The notes under the pieces: model-generated
Seen by the model: only the letters and a program-made list of their open reading frames with translations
Told to the model about the DNA's origin: nothing
Databases searched by the model: none
NCBI RefSeq assembly: GCF_000383595.1
Contig: NZ_KB911581.1
Coordinates: forward strand, 2,424,265 to 2,488,264
Direction: 5' to 3'
Length of the DNA: 64,000 nt
Source of the DNA: Streptomyces bottropensis ATCC 25435
Lineage (GTDB): Bacteria; Actinomycetota; Actinomycetes; Streptomycetales; Streptomycetaceae
Translations under genes and position numbers: made by a program
In this document: positions 36,281 through 44,261 of the stretch, piece by piece
How positions within the stretch are numbered: position 1 is the first letter of the stretch
Layout of the letters: each line of letters begins with the position of its first letter

Positions 36281-37054
36281 CTAGCCGTCGTCCGACGGCC
36301 CGTTGGCGGCCGGCGGCAGGGTGTAGACCGACGGGGACGGGGAGGGCGTCACCGGGATCGGCGAGCCGGGGTCGTTCGGTGTGCCGGGCGGGGCCGGGGA
36401 GCCGGTGAGGGGCGGGGCGCTCGCGGAGACGGTGTCGCGGGCGATCGCGTCGTAGTCGACGAGCCCGGTGGCCTCCAGGACCGTGATGTGGTCGAGGACG
36501 GTGGTGTTGGCGTCGTCGGCGAGGGCGCGGACCAGTGAGTTGCGGGTGGTGGCGCGGACCTGGGCGACCACGGAGAAGACCCTGCCGTGCGCCAGGCGCA
36601 GGATGTTCGCGAACTCGCGGTCGTAGGTCTCGCCCCGCGCCGCGTTCAGGGTGGTCAGCCACGCCTTCTGCTGGTCGTTCGGCTGGTTGGGCAGGGGCAG
36701 GTTCAGGCGCGCGGCGACGTCGCGGACGCGGGCGTCGAGGAAGGTGTGCCCCTCGATGAGGTGCTCACCGGCGGTCCGTACGCCCGCGGTGGTGCCCTTC
36801 GTCTCGGCCTGCTGTCCGGCGGGCAGCTCCCACAGTCCGGCCAGTCTGACCTTCGTGATGAAGTCCCGGTCCAGGGCGGACAGCGGGCCGTACCGCGTCG
36901 TCATGGTGGTCGCGTTGAGCACGCTGACCTCGGTGCCCGAGCGGTCCGCGTACGACCAGACCGGGAAGACCAGCGCGATGAGCGTCGCCGTCAGCCCGGC
37001 GACGATGAGTCCTGTGCCACTGAAAAGTCCCCCTCTGCCCCTGGTGGTTCGCAT
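36281..37054 (-). CDS. DUF4142 domain protein, paralogue 1
   Basis: 257 residues. The N-terminal signal/anchor helix ends at FPVWSYADRSGT (residues 31-42). The helical DUF4142 core, residues 60-200, has [40 protein letters not shown] and VLDHITVLEATG. A Pro/Ser-rich tail follows from about residue 215. The conserved His residues in helices resemble ferritin-like metal sites, but metal binding is unproven. ATG 37054 has GGAGG. Paralogues lie at 38794-39600 and 39721-40329. Unlike them it starts with ATG and lacks their shared leader element. Confidence 0.8.
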   Translation of the reverse strand: MRTTRGRGGLFSGTGLIVAGLTATLIALVFPVWSYADRSGTEVSVLNATTMTTRYGPLSALDRDFITKVRLAGLWELPAGQQAETKGTTAGVRTAGEHLIEGHTFLDARVRDVAARLNLPLPNQPNDQQKAWLTTLNAARGETYDREFANILRLAHGRVFSVVAQVRATTRNSLVRALADDANTTVLDHITVLEATGLVDYDAIARDTVSASAPPLTGSPAPPGTPNDPGSPIPVTPSPSPSVYTLPPAANGPSDDG

Positions 37055-37110
37055 GGTGCCTCCTGCTCGCGGCACCGCGCGCTCATGCGCGACGGGTGCT
37101 GCTCGGCCTA

Positions 37111-37137
37111 CGGACCGGTATGTTACTGCCCGGTCCG
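37111..37137 (-). terminator. Inverted repeat upstream of DUF4142 paralogue 1
   Basis: CGGACCGG (37111-37118) pairs with CCGGTCCG (37130-37137). It lies 57 bp upstream of paralogue 1 and 167 bp downstream of the DUF692 gene, so it may be an operator or a second terminator. Confidence 0.4.
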
Positions 37138-37242
37138 CGTCAACCGCCTTGTGCGAAGGAATGGTTGAGGAGTGGACAAAATGCTGTGGACGGGGTAGGT
37201 GAAGCGGTGGACCAACCGGGGCGAACGGGCGCAAACGACGGG

Positions 37243-37267
37243 AAACCCGTGCGGGAGACACGGGTTT
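37243..37267 (-). terminator. Terminator of the DUF692 gene
   Basis: AAACCCGTG (37243-37251) pairs perfectly with CACGGGTTT (37259-37267) around 7 nt. On the minus strand it begins 36 bp after the DUF692 stop and ends in Ts. Confidence 0.72.
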
Positions 37268-37303
37268 GTTAGTCGCAGCACATCTCGGGGTGAACGCCCT
37301 GGG

Positions 37304-38644
37304 TCAGCGGCGAAGCAGCACCCTGCGGGTGGCTCGGGCCAGCCGGGCCGTGGGGCGCCGGGACAGCGGGGCGGGGCCCGAGCGCTCCAGCCACCACCGG
37401 CGCACCTCCCGCTGGACGTCCGCGTCACCCGGGCGGCCGGTCAGCAGGACGTGCTCGGCGAAGGACAGGGCGTCGCGCCGGTAGCCGTCGGTCATCGGGT
37501 GGCCCTGCGCGTACGCCACGAACGTCGGCCGGTACGACGGGCCGAGGATCTCCGGCAGCTCCGGCGCCACCTTCGCCACGACGTCCGCCCGCTTGGCCGC
37601 GAGGGACCGGGCCTGCACCCCCAGCCGCACCCGGTCGAACCCCTCGGGCACCGGCGTCCCCGCGACCAGCGCGGACAGCAGCGCGGCCTGCCCGAGCCCG
37701 AGCCGTTGCCGGGCGACGGGCTCGGCCTCGGGTCCGGGTCCGGGTCCGGCGACGGGCTCGGCCTCCGCGGCGGGCAGCGTCGTCGCGGGGCCGCGCACCT
37801 CGGCCTTCTCCAGCACGCCGCGGATCGACTCCAGCTCCCGCTGCAGCTCGCCCGGCTCGGGGAAGTTGTCGTCGCGCTCCAGGAGGACGCCCGGCGGGGT
37901 CACGCGGGAGGCGAGGTCGGCGAGGACGTCGAGGACCTGCCGGGGGACGGGGTGGGCGTGGCTGTCGTGCCAGACGCCGTCCCGTTCGAAGCCGCCCGCG
38001 ACATGGACGTACGCGATGGCCTCGACCGGCAGCTCGTCGAGCGCCTTCGCGGGGTCCTCGCCCCGGTTGACGTGGTTGGTGTGCAGGTTCGCCACGTCGA
38101 TGAGGAGCCGGACGCCGGTGCGGTCGACGAGGTCGTAGAGGAACTGTCCCTCGGTCATGTCCTCGCCGGGCCAGTTGATGAGGGCGGCGATGTTCTCCAG
38201 GGCGAGCGGCACGGGCAGCGCGTCCTGGGCGATGCGGACGTTCTCGCACAGCACGTCCAGGGCGTCCCGGGTGCGCGGCACCGGCAGCAGGTGCCCGGCC
38301 TCCAGCCGCGGCGACGCGGTGAGGGCGCCCCCGGCCCGGACGAACGCGATGTGCTCCGTGACGAGGGGGGCGCCCAGTGCCTCCACGCGCTCGGCGAGGG
38401 CGCGCAGGCGCTGCTCGTCGGGGCGGTCGGCGCCGCCGAGACCCAGGGAGACGCCGTGCGGCACCACCGTCACGCCGCGCTCGCGCAGGCGCAGCAGCGA
38501 CTCGTGGACGTGGCCGGGACAGACGTTCTCGGCGACGACCTCGACCCAGTCGACACCGCCCGCCCGCCCGGCCATGCGCTCGACGGCGTCGGCGATCTCC
38601 GGCCGCCAGCCGATCCCCGTTCCCAACTGTGCGATCTGCTCCAT
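37304..38644 (-). CDS. DUF692 multinuclear iron (MNIO) enzyme with extra C-terminal domain
   Basis: 446 residues. The N-terminal TIM-barrel, residues 1-285, is DUF692: [77 protein letters not shown] and LLERDDNFP hold the His/Asp/Glu/Asn residues that bind two or three irons in MNIO enzymes. A Pro/Glu/Ala linker (about 300-325) leads to a C-terminal domain of about 115 residues ([40 protein letters not shown]) that I know only from actinobacterial homologues. MNIO enzymes modify Cys-containing peptides, but no Cys-rich precursor gene is visible nearby. ATG 38644 has GGAGGGG. The substrate is unknown. Confidence 0.87.
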   Translation of the reverse strand: MEQIAQLGTGIGWRPEIADAVERMAGRAGGVDWVEVVAENVCPGHVHESLLRLRERGVTVVPHGVSLGLGGADRPDEQRLRALAERVEALGAPLVTEHIAFVRAGGALTASPRLEAGHLLPVPRTRDALDVLCENVRIAQDALPVPLALENIAALINWPGEDMTEGQFLYDLVDRTGVRLLIDVANLHTNHVNRGEDPAKALDELPVEAIAYVHVAGGFERDGVWHDSHAHPVPRQVLDVLADLASRVTPPGVLLERDDNFPEPGELQRELESIRGVLEKAEVRGPATTLPAAEAEPVAGPGPGPEAEPVARQRLGLGQAALLSALVAGTPVPEGFDRVRLGVQARSLAAKRADVVAKVAPELPEILGPSYRPTFVAYAQGHPMTDGYRRDALSFAEHVLLTGRPGDADVQREVRRWWLERSGPAPLSRRPTARLARATRRVLLRR

Positions 38645-38793
38645 CGTCCCCTCCTCGGTCACGTCGGCCACGGCTTCACCAGACCCTGTGCGTCTCCTCA
38701 TGGCGGACCCGTGTTCCGGCGTGACGGAGTCATGGCCCCGAGGAACGGGGGCGAACCCCGGGGAGGGGACCTTCAGAGCAACATTTGAGCTTT

Positions 38794-39600
38794 CTACTGG
38801 ACCGCCGGCTCGCCCTGGTCCTTGTTGATCTCCTCCGGGTCCGGACGGCCGGTGGGGACCTGGTTGCCCGGGAAGGGCGACGGGCGCGACTTCACGTCCG
38901 GGTTGGTGGACGGCTCGGCGGGGGGCGCCGCGGGCGGCACCTGACCGGCGACGGGCGGCGGCGGGCCGGTCGGGCTCGCGGTACCGGTGACCGAGTTCTG
39001 GGCGATGGTCGCGAAGTCGACCTCGCCGGTGGCCTCCAGGATCGTGATGTGGTCCAGCACGGTCTGGTTGGCGTCGGAGGCCAGCTGGCGGATCAGCGTG
39101 TTGCGGGTGGAGTTCCGCACGGAGGCGATCGCCGGGAAGATCTTGCCGTGGGCGGTCCGTAGCAGGTTCGCCCAGACCTTGTTGTAGTCGGCCTCGGTCT
39201 TCGCGGCGGTCATCTGGTCCAGGAAGCCCTGCTGCTCCGGAGTCGGCTGGTTGGGCAGCTCGACGCCCAGCTTCGCCGCGATGACCCGGGACCGCTTGTC
39301 GAGGTCGGTGTGGCCCACGATCAGGTGGTCGGCGGCCTCCCTGACGGCCTTGCTCCCGCTGCGCTCCAGAGCCTGCTGCCCGGCCGGCAGCTCCCACAGG
39401 CCCGCCAGCCGCACGCGGATGAGCAGGTCGCGGTCGCCGGGGGTGAGCGGCCCCCACTGCGTGGTCACCGTGTCACCGGTGAGCGCGGCCGCGGCCGTCG
39501 CGTTGCGGTTGGGGTACGAGTAGAAGATGGGATAGGCGACCGCGGTGAGCGTGCCGGCGATCGCCAGGGCGACGAGGACTGAGCCCTTGGAGCGTCGCAA
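38794..39600 (-). CDS. DUF4142 domain protein, paralogue 2 (TTG start)
   Basis: 268 residues. The N-terminal anchor helix ends near [12 protein letters not shown]. The core carries [49 protein letters not shown] and [21 protein letters not shown] Pro-rich tail (residues 205-268) follows. The start is TTG 39600, set by GGGAGG (plus 39606-39611) five bases away; no ATG or GTG is suitably placed. Its leader shares CCAACTGATCGTTGG and GTTGCTTGG with paralogue 3. It is probably a membrane-anchored, outward-facing protein of unknown function, just upstream of DUF692. Confidence 0.8.
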   Translation of the reverse strand: MRRSKGSVLVALAIAGTLTAVAYPIFYSYPNRNATAAAALTGDTVTTQWGPLTPGDRDLLIRVRLAGLWELPAGQQALERSGSKAVREAADHLIVGHTDLDKRSRVIAAKLGVELPNQPTPEQQGFLDQMTAAKTEADYNKVWANLLRTAHGKIFPAIASVRNSTRNTLIRQLASDANQTVLDHITILEATGEVDFATIAQNSVTGTASPTGPPPPVAGQVPPAAPPAEPSTNPDVKSRPSPFPGNQVPTGRPDPEEINKDQGEPAVQ

Positions 39601-39619
39601 AAGAGCCTCCCGGAGGAAA

Positions 39620-39652
39620 CCAACTGATCGTTGGGGTCTGACTGTTGCTTGG
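39620..39652 (-). promoter_or_regulatory. Conserved leader element of DUF4142 paralogue 2
   Basis: CCAACTGATCGTTGG (39620-39634) is an imperfect dyad; GTTGCTTGG follows at 39644-39652. Both recur upstream of paralogue 3 with one base changed and a different spacing. It lies 20 bases from the TTG start, so it sits in the 5' UTR or core promoter. Confidence 0.5.
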
Positions 39653-39720
39653 GGTGCGGCGGGTGAGCGCCGGGTGTGCCTGGTCCGTGGCCGCCGCTCG
39701 GGGGCGGGTCCGGGGCCGCG

Positions 39721-40329
39721 TCAGATCGTGCCGTTGGCGATGGCGTCGAAGTCGACCTGGCCGGTCTTCTCCAGCATCGTGATGTGGTCGAGCACGGTCT
39801 GGTTGGTGTCCGAGGCCAGCTGGCGCACCAGGGTGTTCTCGGTCTGGTTCCGGATCGTCCCGATGGCCGGGAAGATCTTGCCGTGGGCGGAACGCAGCAG
39901 GTTGGCCCACACCCGGTCGAACTGGTCGTCCGTGGCGTTGTCCATCTGCTGGAGGAAGCCCTGCTGCTGCTCGTTCGGCACGTTCGGCAGCTCCACGCCC
40001 AGCTGGGACGCCACGGCCCGCACCCGTTCGTCGAGGTCCTTGTGGCCCACGATCAGGTGGTCCGCCGCCTCCTTCACCTGGGGGCTGCTCGACCGCGCCA
40101 TCGCCTTCTCGGCGGCGGGCAGCTCCCACAGCCCGGCGAGCCGCACGCGGATGATCAGGTCCCGGTCGGAGGCCGTCAGCGGCCCCCACTGGGTGTTCAC
40201 CGAACCGGCGGCCATGTTGGCCTGGGCGGTGCCCGAGCGGTCGGCGTAGGACCATACCGGGAACGCCAGCGCGCCTACGGTGACGACGAGAGCCAGGCCG
40301 GCGATGAGCGAGCCGTTGAGACGCCGCAA
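39721..40329 (-). CDS. DUF4142 domain protein, paralogue 3 (TTG start)
   Basis: 202 residues and nearly pure DUF4142: it ends at DFDAIANGTI, without the Pro-rich tail of the other two. The N-terminal anchor ends in FPVWSYADRSGT, the same motif as paralogue 1. The core includes [46 protein letters not shown] and VLDHITMLEKTGQVDF. The start is TTG 40329, six bases after GGGAGG (plus 40336-40341); an upstream in-frame TTG at 40353 would place the ribosome binding site inside the gene. It is the first gene of the minus-strand cluster that runs down to 35374. Confidence 0.8.
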   Translation of the reverse strand: MRRLNGSLIAGLALVVTVGALAFPVWSYADRSGTAQANMAAGSVNTQWGPLTASDRDLIIRVRLAGLWELPAAEKAMARSSSPQVKEAADHLIVGHKDLDERVRAVASQLGVELPNVPNEQQQGFLQQMDNATDDQFDRVWANLLRSAHGKIFPAIGTIRNQTENTLVRQLASDTNQTVLDHITMLEKTGQVDFDAIANGTI

Positions 40330-40349
40330 AGTGATCCTCCCGGATGATG

Positions 40350-40377
40350 CCAACTGGTCGTTGGGACAGTTGCTTGG
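40350..40377 (-). promoter_or_regulatory. Conserved leader element of DUF4142 paralogue 3
   Basis: CCAACTGGTCGTTGG (40350-40364) and GTTGCTTGG (40369-40377) match the leader of paralogue 2 at 14 of 15 and 9 of 9 positions. The flanking sequence does not match, so this is selective conservation. Confidence 0.5.
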
Positions 40378-40486
40378 CCAGTGCCGGAAGATACGTGCGC
40401 AGCCCCGGAGTTGTTCAACGGGCTCGAAACCCGCTGAGGAGGTCCGGTCAGGCGGACACGATTCAGCGGGGGTACGGCCGGGGGGC

Positions 40487-41245
40487 TCAGGCGTGCAGGG
40501 CCCGGTGGTCGGCGACCACGGTGCTGGAGCCCGGGGCGACCTCCGTGAAGCCCGCGTCGCGGACGAGGGGGAGGCCGGAGGCGGTGAGGGCTGTCCAGTG
40601 GGCCGGGGTGGTGGTGCGGACCGCGAGAGGGAAGCCCGCGTCCCGCCAGGTGGCCCGGGCCGGGGCGTCGAGGTCCCACCACGCGAGCTGGGCGCCGTGA
40701 CCGGCCTGGGCCATCGCCTTGCCCGCCGACATCTCGACCTCGGGGTTCAGCCAGAGCACCGGGGCGGCGGGGTCGGGCTCGGCCGGTGGTGCGGGATCGT
40801 CGAGGTCCGTGCCGGAGACCTGGAGGCGGGCCAGGTCCTTGGGCCAGCCGTCGAGGGGGACCGGCGGGAAGACGCGTACCTCGGCCGATCCGCCCGCCAC
40901 GGTGATCCCCGGCAGCGCCTCGGCCCGCCGCCACTCCGCTCCGCGCGCCCGCCGGACCACCTTCCGGATCCGGGCGTCCTGCCAGCTCCGCATCGCCTCG
41001 GCCCATTCCCCGTCGCCCAGTGACCGCGCGTCGCTCAGCATCACCAGCACCGCCCGCGCCGCCGTCTCCAACGCGTCCGTACGCGCCGGGGGAGCGCCCC
41101 GCTCGATGCGCGCGACCAGGGGCAGCACGAACTGCGGCGCCTCGTCGCGCGCGGTCCGCTCGTCCCGGAAGGGGCTGTCCTCGGGGGCGGCGGGGGCGGC
41201 GGGGGTGGTGGGGGCCGGGGCGGGGATCGGGTCGCTCGTGGTCAC
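40487..41245 (-). CDS. Peptidyl-tRNA hydrolase Pth2-like protein
   Basis: 252 residues. The C-terminal half carries LWLNPEVEMSAGKAMAQAGH and GAQLAW near residues 165-190, the active-site region of the archaeal/eukaryotic-type Pth2 fold. The N-terminal half (PQFVLPLVARIERGAPPART) is a separate helical domain of unknown role. True Pth2 enzymes are about 120 residues, so this is a diverged two-domain actinobacterial form and catalytic activity is uncertain. GTG 41245 has only a weak GGGCGG before it. It is divergent from an ABC transporter. Confidence 0.72.
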   Translation of the reverse strand: MTTSDPIPAPAPTTPAAPAAPEDSPFRDERTARDEAPQFVLPLVARIERGAPPARTDALETAARAVLVMLSDARSLGDGEWAEAMRSWQDARIRKVVRRARGAEWRRAEALPGITVAGGSAEVRVFPPVPLDGWPKDLARLQVSGTDLDDPAPPAEPDPAAPVLWLNPEVEMSAGKAMAQAGHGAQLAWWDLDAPARATWRDAGFPLAVRTTTPAHWTALTASGLPLVRDAGFTEVAPGSSTVVADHRALHA

Positions 41246-41315
41246 CCGCCCAGTCTGCCAGGCGAAAAGAGCCGGCCCCCGCCCCGCGCTCGTTCGCCTG
41301 TACGAGGATGGGGGC

Positions 41316-42236
41316 ATGGAACGTGAGTTACCGCTGAGGCTGGAAGGGGTCGGCCGCCGCTACGGATTCCGGGGACCCTGGGTGCTGCGCGACGTCGACC
41401 TGGAGATCGCCCCCGGCACGCTGACCCGGGTCGAGGGCGCGAACGGCACCGGCAAGTCGACGCTCCTCCGCGTCCTCGCCGGGCTCGACGCGCCCACGGT
41501 GGGCCGGGCCACAGGGCGCCCGCGCACGGCGTACGTCCCCGAACGCTTCCCCGCCGCGCTGCCGTTCACCGCCGCCGAGTACCTCACCCACCTCGGCGCC
41601 GTCCACGGCCTGGACCGCCCGGCCGCCGCCCGCGCCGCCGCCGGGTGGCTGGAGCGCTTCGGGGCCGCCGAGTACGCCCGTACGCCCATGGGGGAGCTGT
41701 CCAAGGGCAGCAGCCAGAAGGTCGCCGTGGCCCAGGCCCTGCTCGCCGCACCGGAGTTGCTCGTCCTCGACGAGGCGTGGACCGGCCTGGACGCCGACGT
41801 CCGCGAGGAGCTGGAGCGCGCGGTGGTCGAGCGGACCGCCGCCGGGGCCGCGGTGGTGTTCGTGGACCATGACCCGCGGCGACTCGCGGGGGCGCCTGAC
41901 GCGACGTACGCGGTGGTCGGGGGCGCGCTCGCTCTCCTGGAGGGGACGGGAACCGCGCGAGCGGAGGCGGCGGCGGACGAGACGCCGGCCGCTGTGGTGG
42001 TCGAGGGGCGTGCGCCTTCGGGGCGGCACGTCCCGCAGTCGGCGCGGGCCTTGGCGACCCTCGTCGAGGAGACGGGCTCCGGGACACACCGGTTCACCGT
42101 CCCGGCGGCGGCCTCGGACGCGCTGCTCAGGGCGTTGCTGGAGGCCCGCCCCGCGTGGCACGTGGTGAGCGTGGGCCCGGCACCCGCGGCCACCCCGACC
42201 GAACCGGAACCCGCGCTGGAAGGCGAACGCTCCTGA
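41316..42236 (+). CDS. ABC transporter ATP-binding protein
   Basis: 306-residue single-domain ATPase: Walker A EGANGTGKSTLLRVLAG near residue 43, signature ELSKGSSQKVAVAQALL, Walker B LLVLDEAWTGLD and switch His in VFVDHDPRRL. The signature is SKGSSQ in place of the usual SGGQ, typical of ABC-2-like exporter ATPases. About 90 extra C-terminal residues follow the core. ATG 41316 is preceded by GAGG. Its stop overlaps the permease start, so the two form a transporter. The substrate is unknown. Confidence 0.84.
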   Translation: MERELPLRLEGVGRRYGFRGPWVLRDVDLEIAPGTLTRVEGANGTGKSTLLRVLAGLDAPTVGRATGRPRTAYVPERFPAALPFTAAEYLTHLGAVHGLDRPAAARAAAGWLERFGAAEYARTPMGELSKGSSQKVAVAQALLAAPELLVLDEAWTGLDADVREELERAVVERTAAGAAVVFVDHDPRRLAGAPDATYAVVGGALALLEGTGTARAEAAADETPAAVVVEGRAPSGRHVPQSARALATLVEETGSGTHRFTVPAAASDALLRALLEARPAWHVVSVGPAPAATPTEPEPALEGERS

Positions 42237-42907
42237 TGACCGCACTCCTCCGCTACCAGGCAGCCCTCCTCGTCCGCTCCCAGCGCTGGCTCCCGCCCGT
42301 CATCCTGTACGCGGCGTTCCTCGCCATCGGTGTGCAGAGCGGGCAGCCGGTGCTCGACTCTCTCGGCTACACGGCCGCCGCGCTCCTGCCCGTCTCCGCC
42401 TGGCTGATGCGGATCTGCGTCACCAACGAGCCCCCCGCCGCACGCAGTTGTACGGCGGCGGCGGCCGGACCCGGCCGGGCGCACCTGGCCTGCGTCCTCG
42501 TCGCCTTCTCGGCGGCGGCGCTCCTCGGGACGGTGGCCACGGTCCTCGTCACGATCATCAGCGCGCCCACGAGCACGGACCACCAGACCCGGGTCGAGTC
42601 GCTCCCGGCGGCCGGCGCCGGGCTGCTGGCCGCGCTCGTCTGCGCCCTCCTCGGCACGGCCGTCGGCGCGCTCACGAACTGGCCGCTGCTGCGCTCGACG
42701 GGCCGGGCCGTGCCCGCTCTGCTGCTGGGCGCGCTGCTGGCCCTGGTGGTGGCCGGTTCCCCGGCCCGGATCGCGGTCACCGCCCTGGTCGACGGCTCGC
42801 GGCGGGCGACGGTCCCGGTCCCCGTCCTGCCCCTGATCGCGGCAGGGCTGCTGACGGCGGCCGCGACCGCCGTGGCGTGCGCCCTGACGGCGCGCCGCTC
42901 AGCCTGA
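42236..42907 (+). CDS. ABC transporter membrane subunit
   Basis: 223-residue membrane protein with about six hydrophobic segments, starting MTALLRYQAALLVRSQRWLPP as in ABC-2-type permeases. It overlaps the ATPase gene by one base (TGATG) and is translationally coupled to it. Together they form a minimal exporter. Its 3' end overlaps the convergent zinc-ribbon gene by nine bases. Confidence 0.8.
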   Translation: MTALLRYQAALLVRSQRWLPPVILYAAFLAIGVQSGQPVLDSLGYTAAALLPVSAWLMRICVTNEPPAARSCTAAAAGPGRAHLACVLVAFSAAALLGTVATVLVTIISAPTSTDHQTRVESLPAAGAGLLAALVCALLGTAVGALTNWPLLRSTGRAVPALLLGALLALVVAGSPARIAVTALVDGSRRATVPVPVLPLIAAGLLTAAATAVACALTARRSA

Positions 42908-43090
42908 ACAGGCGGTCCGCTCGGCCTCCCGCCACTCGCACACCGGGCACAGGGTGATCCCCTTGTGGGACTCCGGGTACTCGGTGGGCTTTTGGCACAG
43001 GACGCACTCGGCGAAGGGCGGGCCGTCGTCCGCGGCCGGGGCGGGCCCCTGAGCCGCGGACGTCTCTTCGGTGCCGCAGTAGTCGCTCAT
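42899..43090 (-). CDS. Small zinc-ribbon protein
   Basis: 63 residues with two CxxC knuckles, ECVLCQKPTEYP and TLCPVCEWREAE, separated by 17 residues, which suggests a zinc ribbon. The N-terminal 25 residues are Ala/Pro-rich with an isolated Cys. It is probably a small nucleic-acid or protein-binding factor; the function is unknown. Confidence 0.72.
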   Translation of the reverse strand: MSDYCGTEETSAAQGPAPAADDGPPFAECVLCQKPTEYPESHKGITLCPVCEWREAERTACSG

Positions 43091-43108
43091 ACGTCCAGCG
43101 TAGAACGA

Positions 43109-44008
43109 TCAGCCGGTACCGGACCCGCGGCCGAACGCCCCCTCCGCCTTCGCCGCCGTTGCCGCCGTCGTCCCGACCAGCTCCGACACCTTCACGAAGC
43201 GGAACCCGCGCGCCCGAAGCACCGGCACGATCTTCGCCACGGCCCGCTCCGTGACCGGCGCGGCGCTGCGCGTGCAGTGCATGACCACCACGGACCCCGG
43301 CCGCACCCCGTCCAGCACCTGCCGCACCACGTCGTCCGCGTCCGTCGCGAACGCGTCCCCGCTCACCACGTCCCACTGCACCGCCGTCACCCCGGACGCG
43401 CTGAGCCTGCGCAGCGCGCGGCTGTCGTAGCAGCCGCCGGGGAACCGGAAGTACGGCATCGGGTCCGTCACCCCCGCCTCCCGGAACACCCGGTAGGCGC
43501 GCTCCAGATCCGCCCGCATGCGCTCCGGCGTTATGGTGGGCAGGCCGTGGCAGTTCTCGGTGAAGGCGTGATGGCTGTACGAGTGGTTCGCCACCTCGAA
43601 CAGGGGGTCCCGCCCGATGGACCGCGCCTGGATCGGGTACTCCTCGACCCACCGCCCCGTCATGAACACCGTGGCCGGAACCTTCAGCCGGCGCAGCGCC
43701 GCGATCAGTTCCGGATTGTCGAACCGTTCACCGGCGGCGGCCCTGTCCCCCTGGTCCGGCGTCATGTCCGCGTCGAAGGTGAGCGCGACGGTCTTGTCCC
43801 TACGGCTCCGCAGACCGTGCTCGAACACCGGGGTCAGCCCCGCCGGACCCGGCGCGAGCGTGGGCGGCCGGGACGACGACACGGCCGTGGGGCTCGCGGT
43901 GGCATTGACGATGCGCGTGGAGGCGTGCGGCGCGCCACAGGCGGCGAGGGCGGCGCCGAGCGCGCCGAGTGCGCAGAGCGCGGTGATTCTTCGTACAGGG
44001 CTGATCAC
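43109..44008 (-). CDS. Polysaccharide deacetylase lipoprotein (CE4/NodB domain)
   Basis: 299 residues. The lipoprotein signal ends at LGAALAAC (Cys near residue 24). The NodB domain, about residues 75-270, has motif 1 VALTFDADMTPDQGD, the metal-binding motif 2 NHSYSHHAF, motif 3 YFRFPGGCYD and a later SVVVMHC. It should remove acetyl groups from a cell-wall or extracellular polysaccharide such as peptidoglycan. GTG 44008 lacks a ribosome binding site; a TAACTTT stretch shortly upstream could be the -10 of a leaderless message. Confidence 0.88.
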   Translation of the reverse strand: MISPVRRITALCALGALGAALAACGAPHASTRIVNATASPTAVSSSRPPTLAPGPAGLTPVFEHGLRSRRDKTVALTFDADMTPDQGDRAAAGERFDNPELIAALRRLKVPATVFMTGRWVEEYPIQARSIGRDPLFEVANHSYSHHAFTENCHGLPTITPERMRADLERAYRVFREAGVTDPMPYFRFPGGCYDSRALRRLSASGVTAVQWDVVSGDAFATDADDVVRQVLDGVRPGSVVVMHCTRSAAPVTERAVAKIVPVLRARGFRFVKVSELVGTTAATAAKAEGAFGRGSGTG

Positions 44009-44060
44009 CGTACGAAAGTTACGGCGATGGGGTCAGCGGACAGTCGGATTGGCTGCCGGA

Positions 44061-44261
44061 TTACAAGGAGTCCGGCACGAAGTCACCCACCTGGGCGATG
44101 AAGGGGGCCCAGGCGACGGGGGAGAGAGTCAGCTCCGGGCCGGCGGGGATCTTGGAGTCACGGACGTGGATGGTGGAGGGGTGGGTGGCGACTTCTACGC
44201 AGTCGTCGCCTTGGGCGCTGCTGTAGCTGCTCTTGGTCCAGTGAGGTCCAGTGGTGCTCAT
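44061..44261 (-). CDS. DUF397 protein
   Basis: 66 residues with the classic DUF397 lead HWTKSSYSSAQGDDCVEVA, then VRDSKIPAGPELTLSPVAWA. Such proteins are encoded directly after XRE/DUF5753 regulators, as here: its ATG overlaps the regulator stop in an ATGA, with GAGGAG ahead. The pair resembles BldB/AbaA-like and WhiJ-type modules of Streptomyces in which the small partner modulates the regulator. The specific target is unknown. Confidence 0.9.
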   Translation of the reverse strand: MSTTGPHWTKSSYSSAQGDDCVEVATHPSTIHVRDSKIPAGPELTLSPVAWAPFIAQVGDFVPDSL

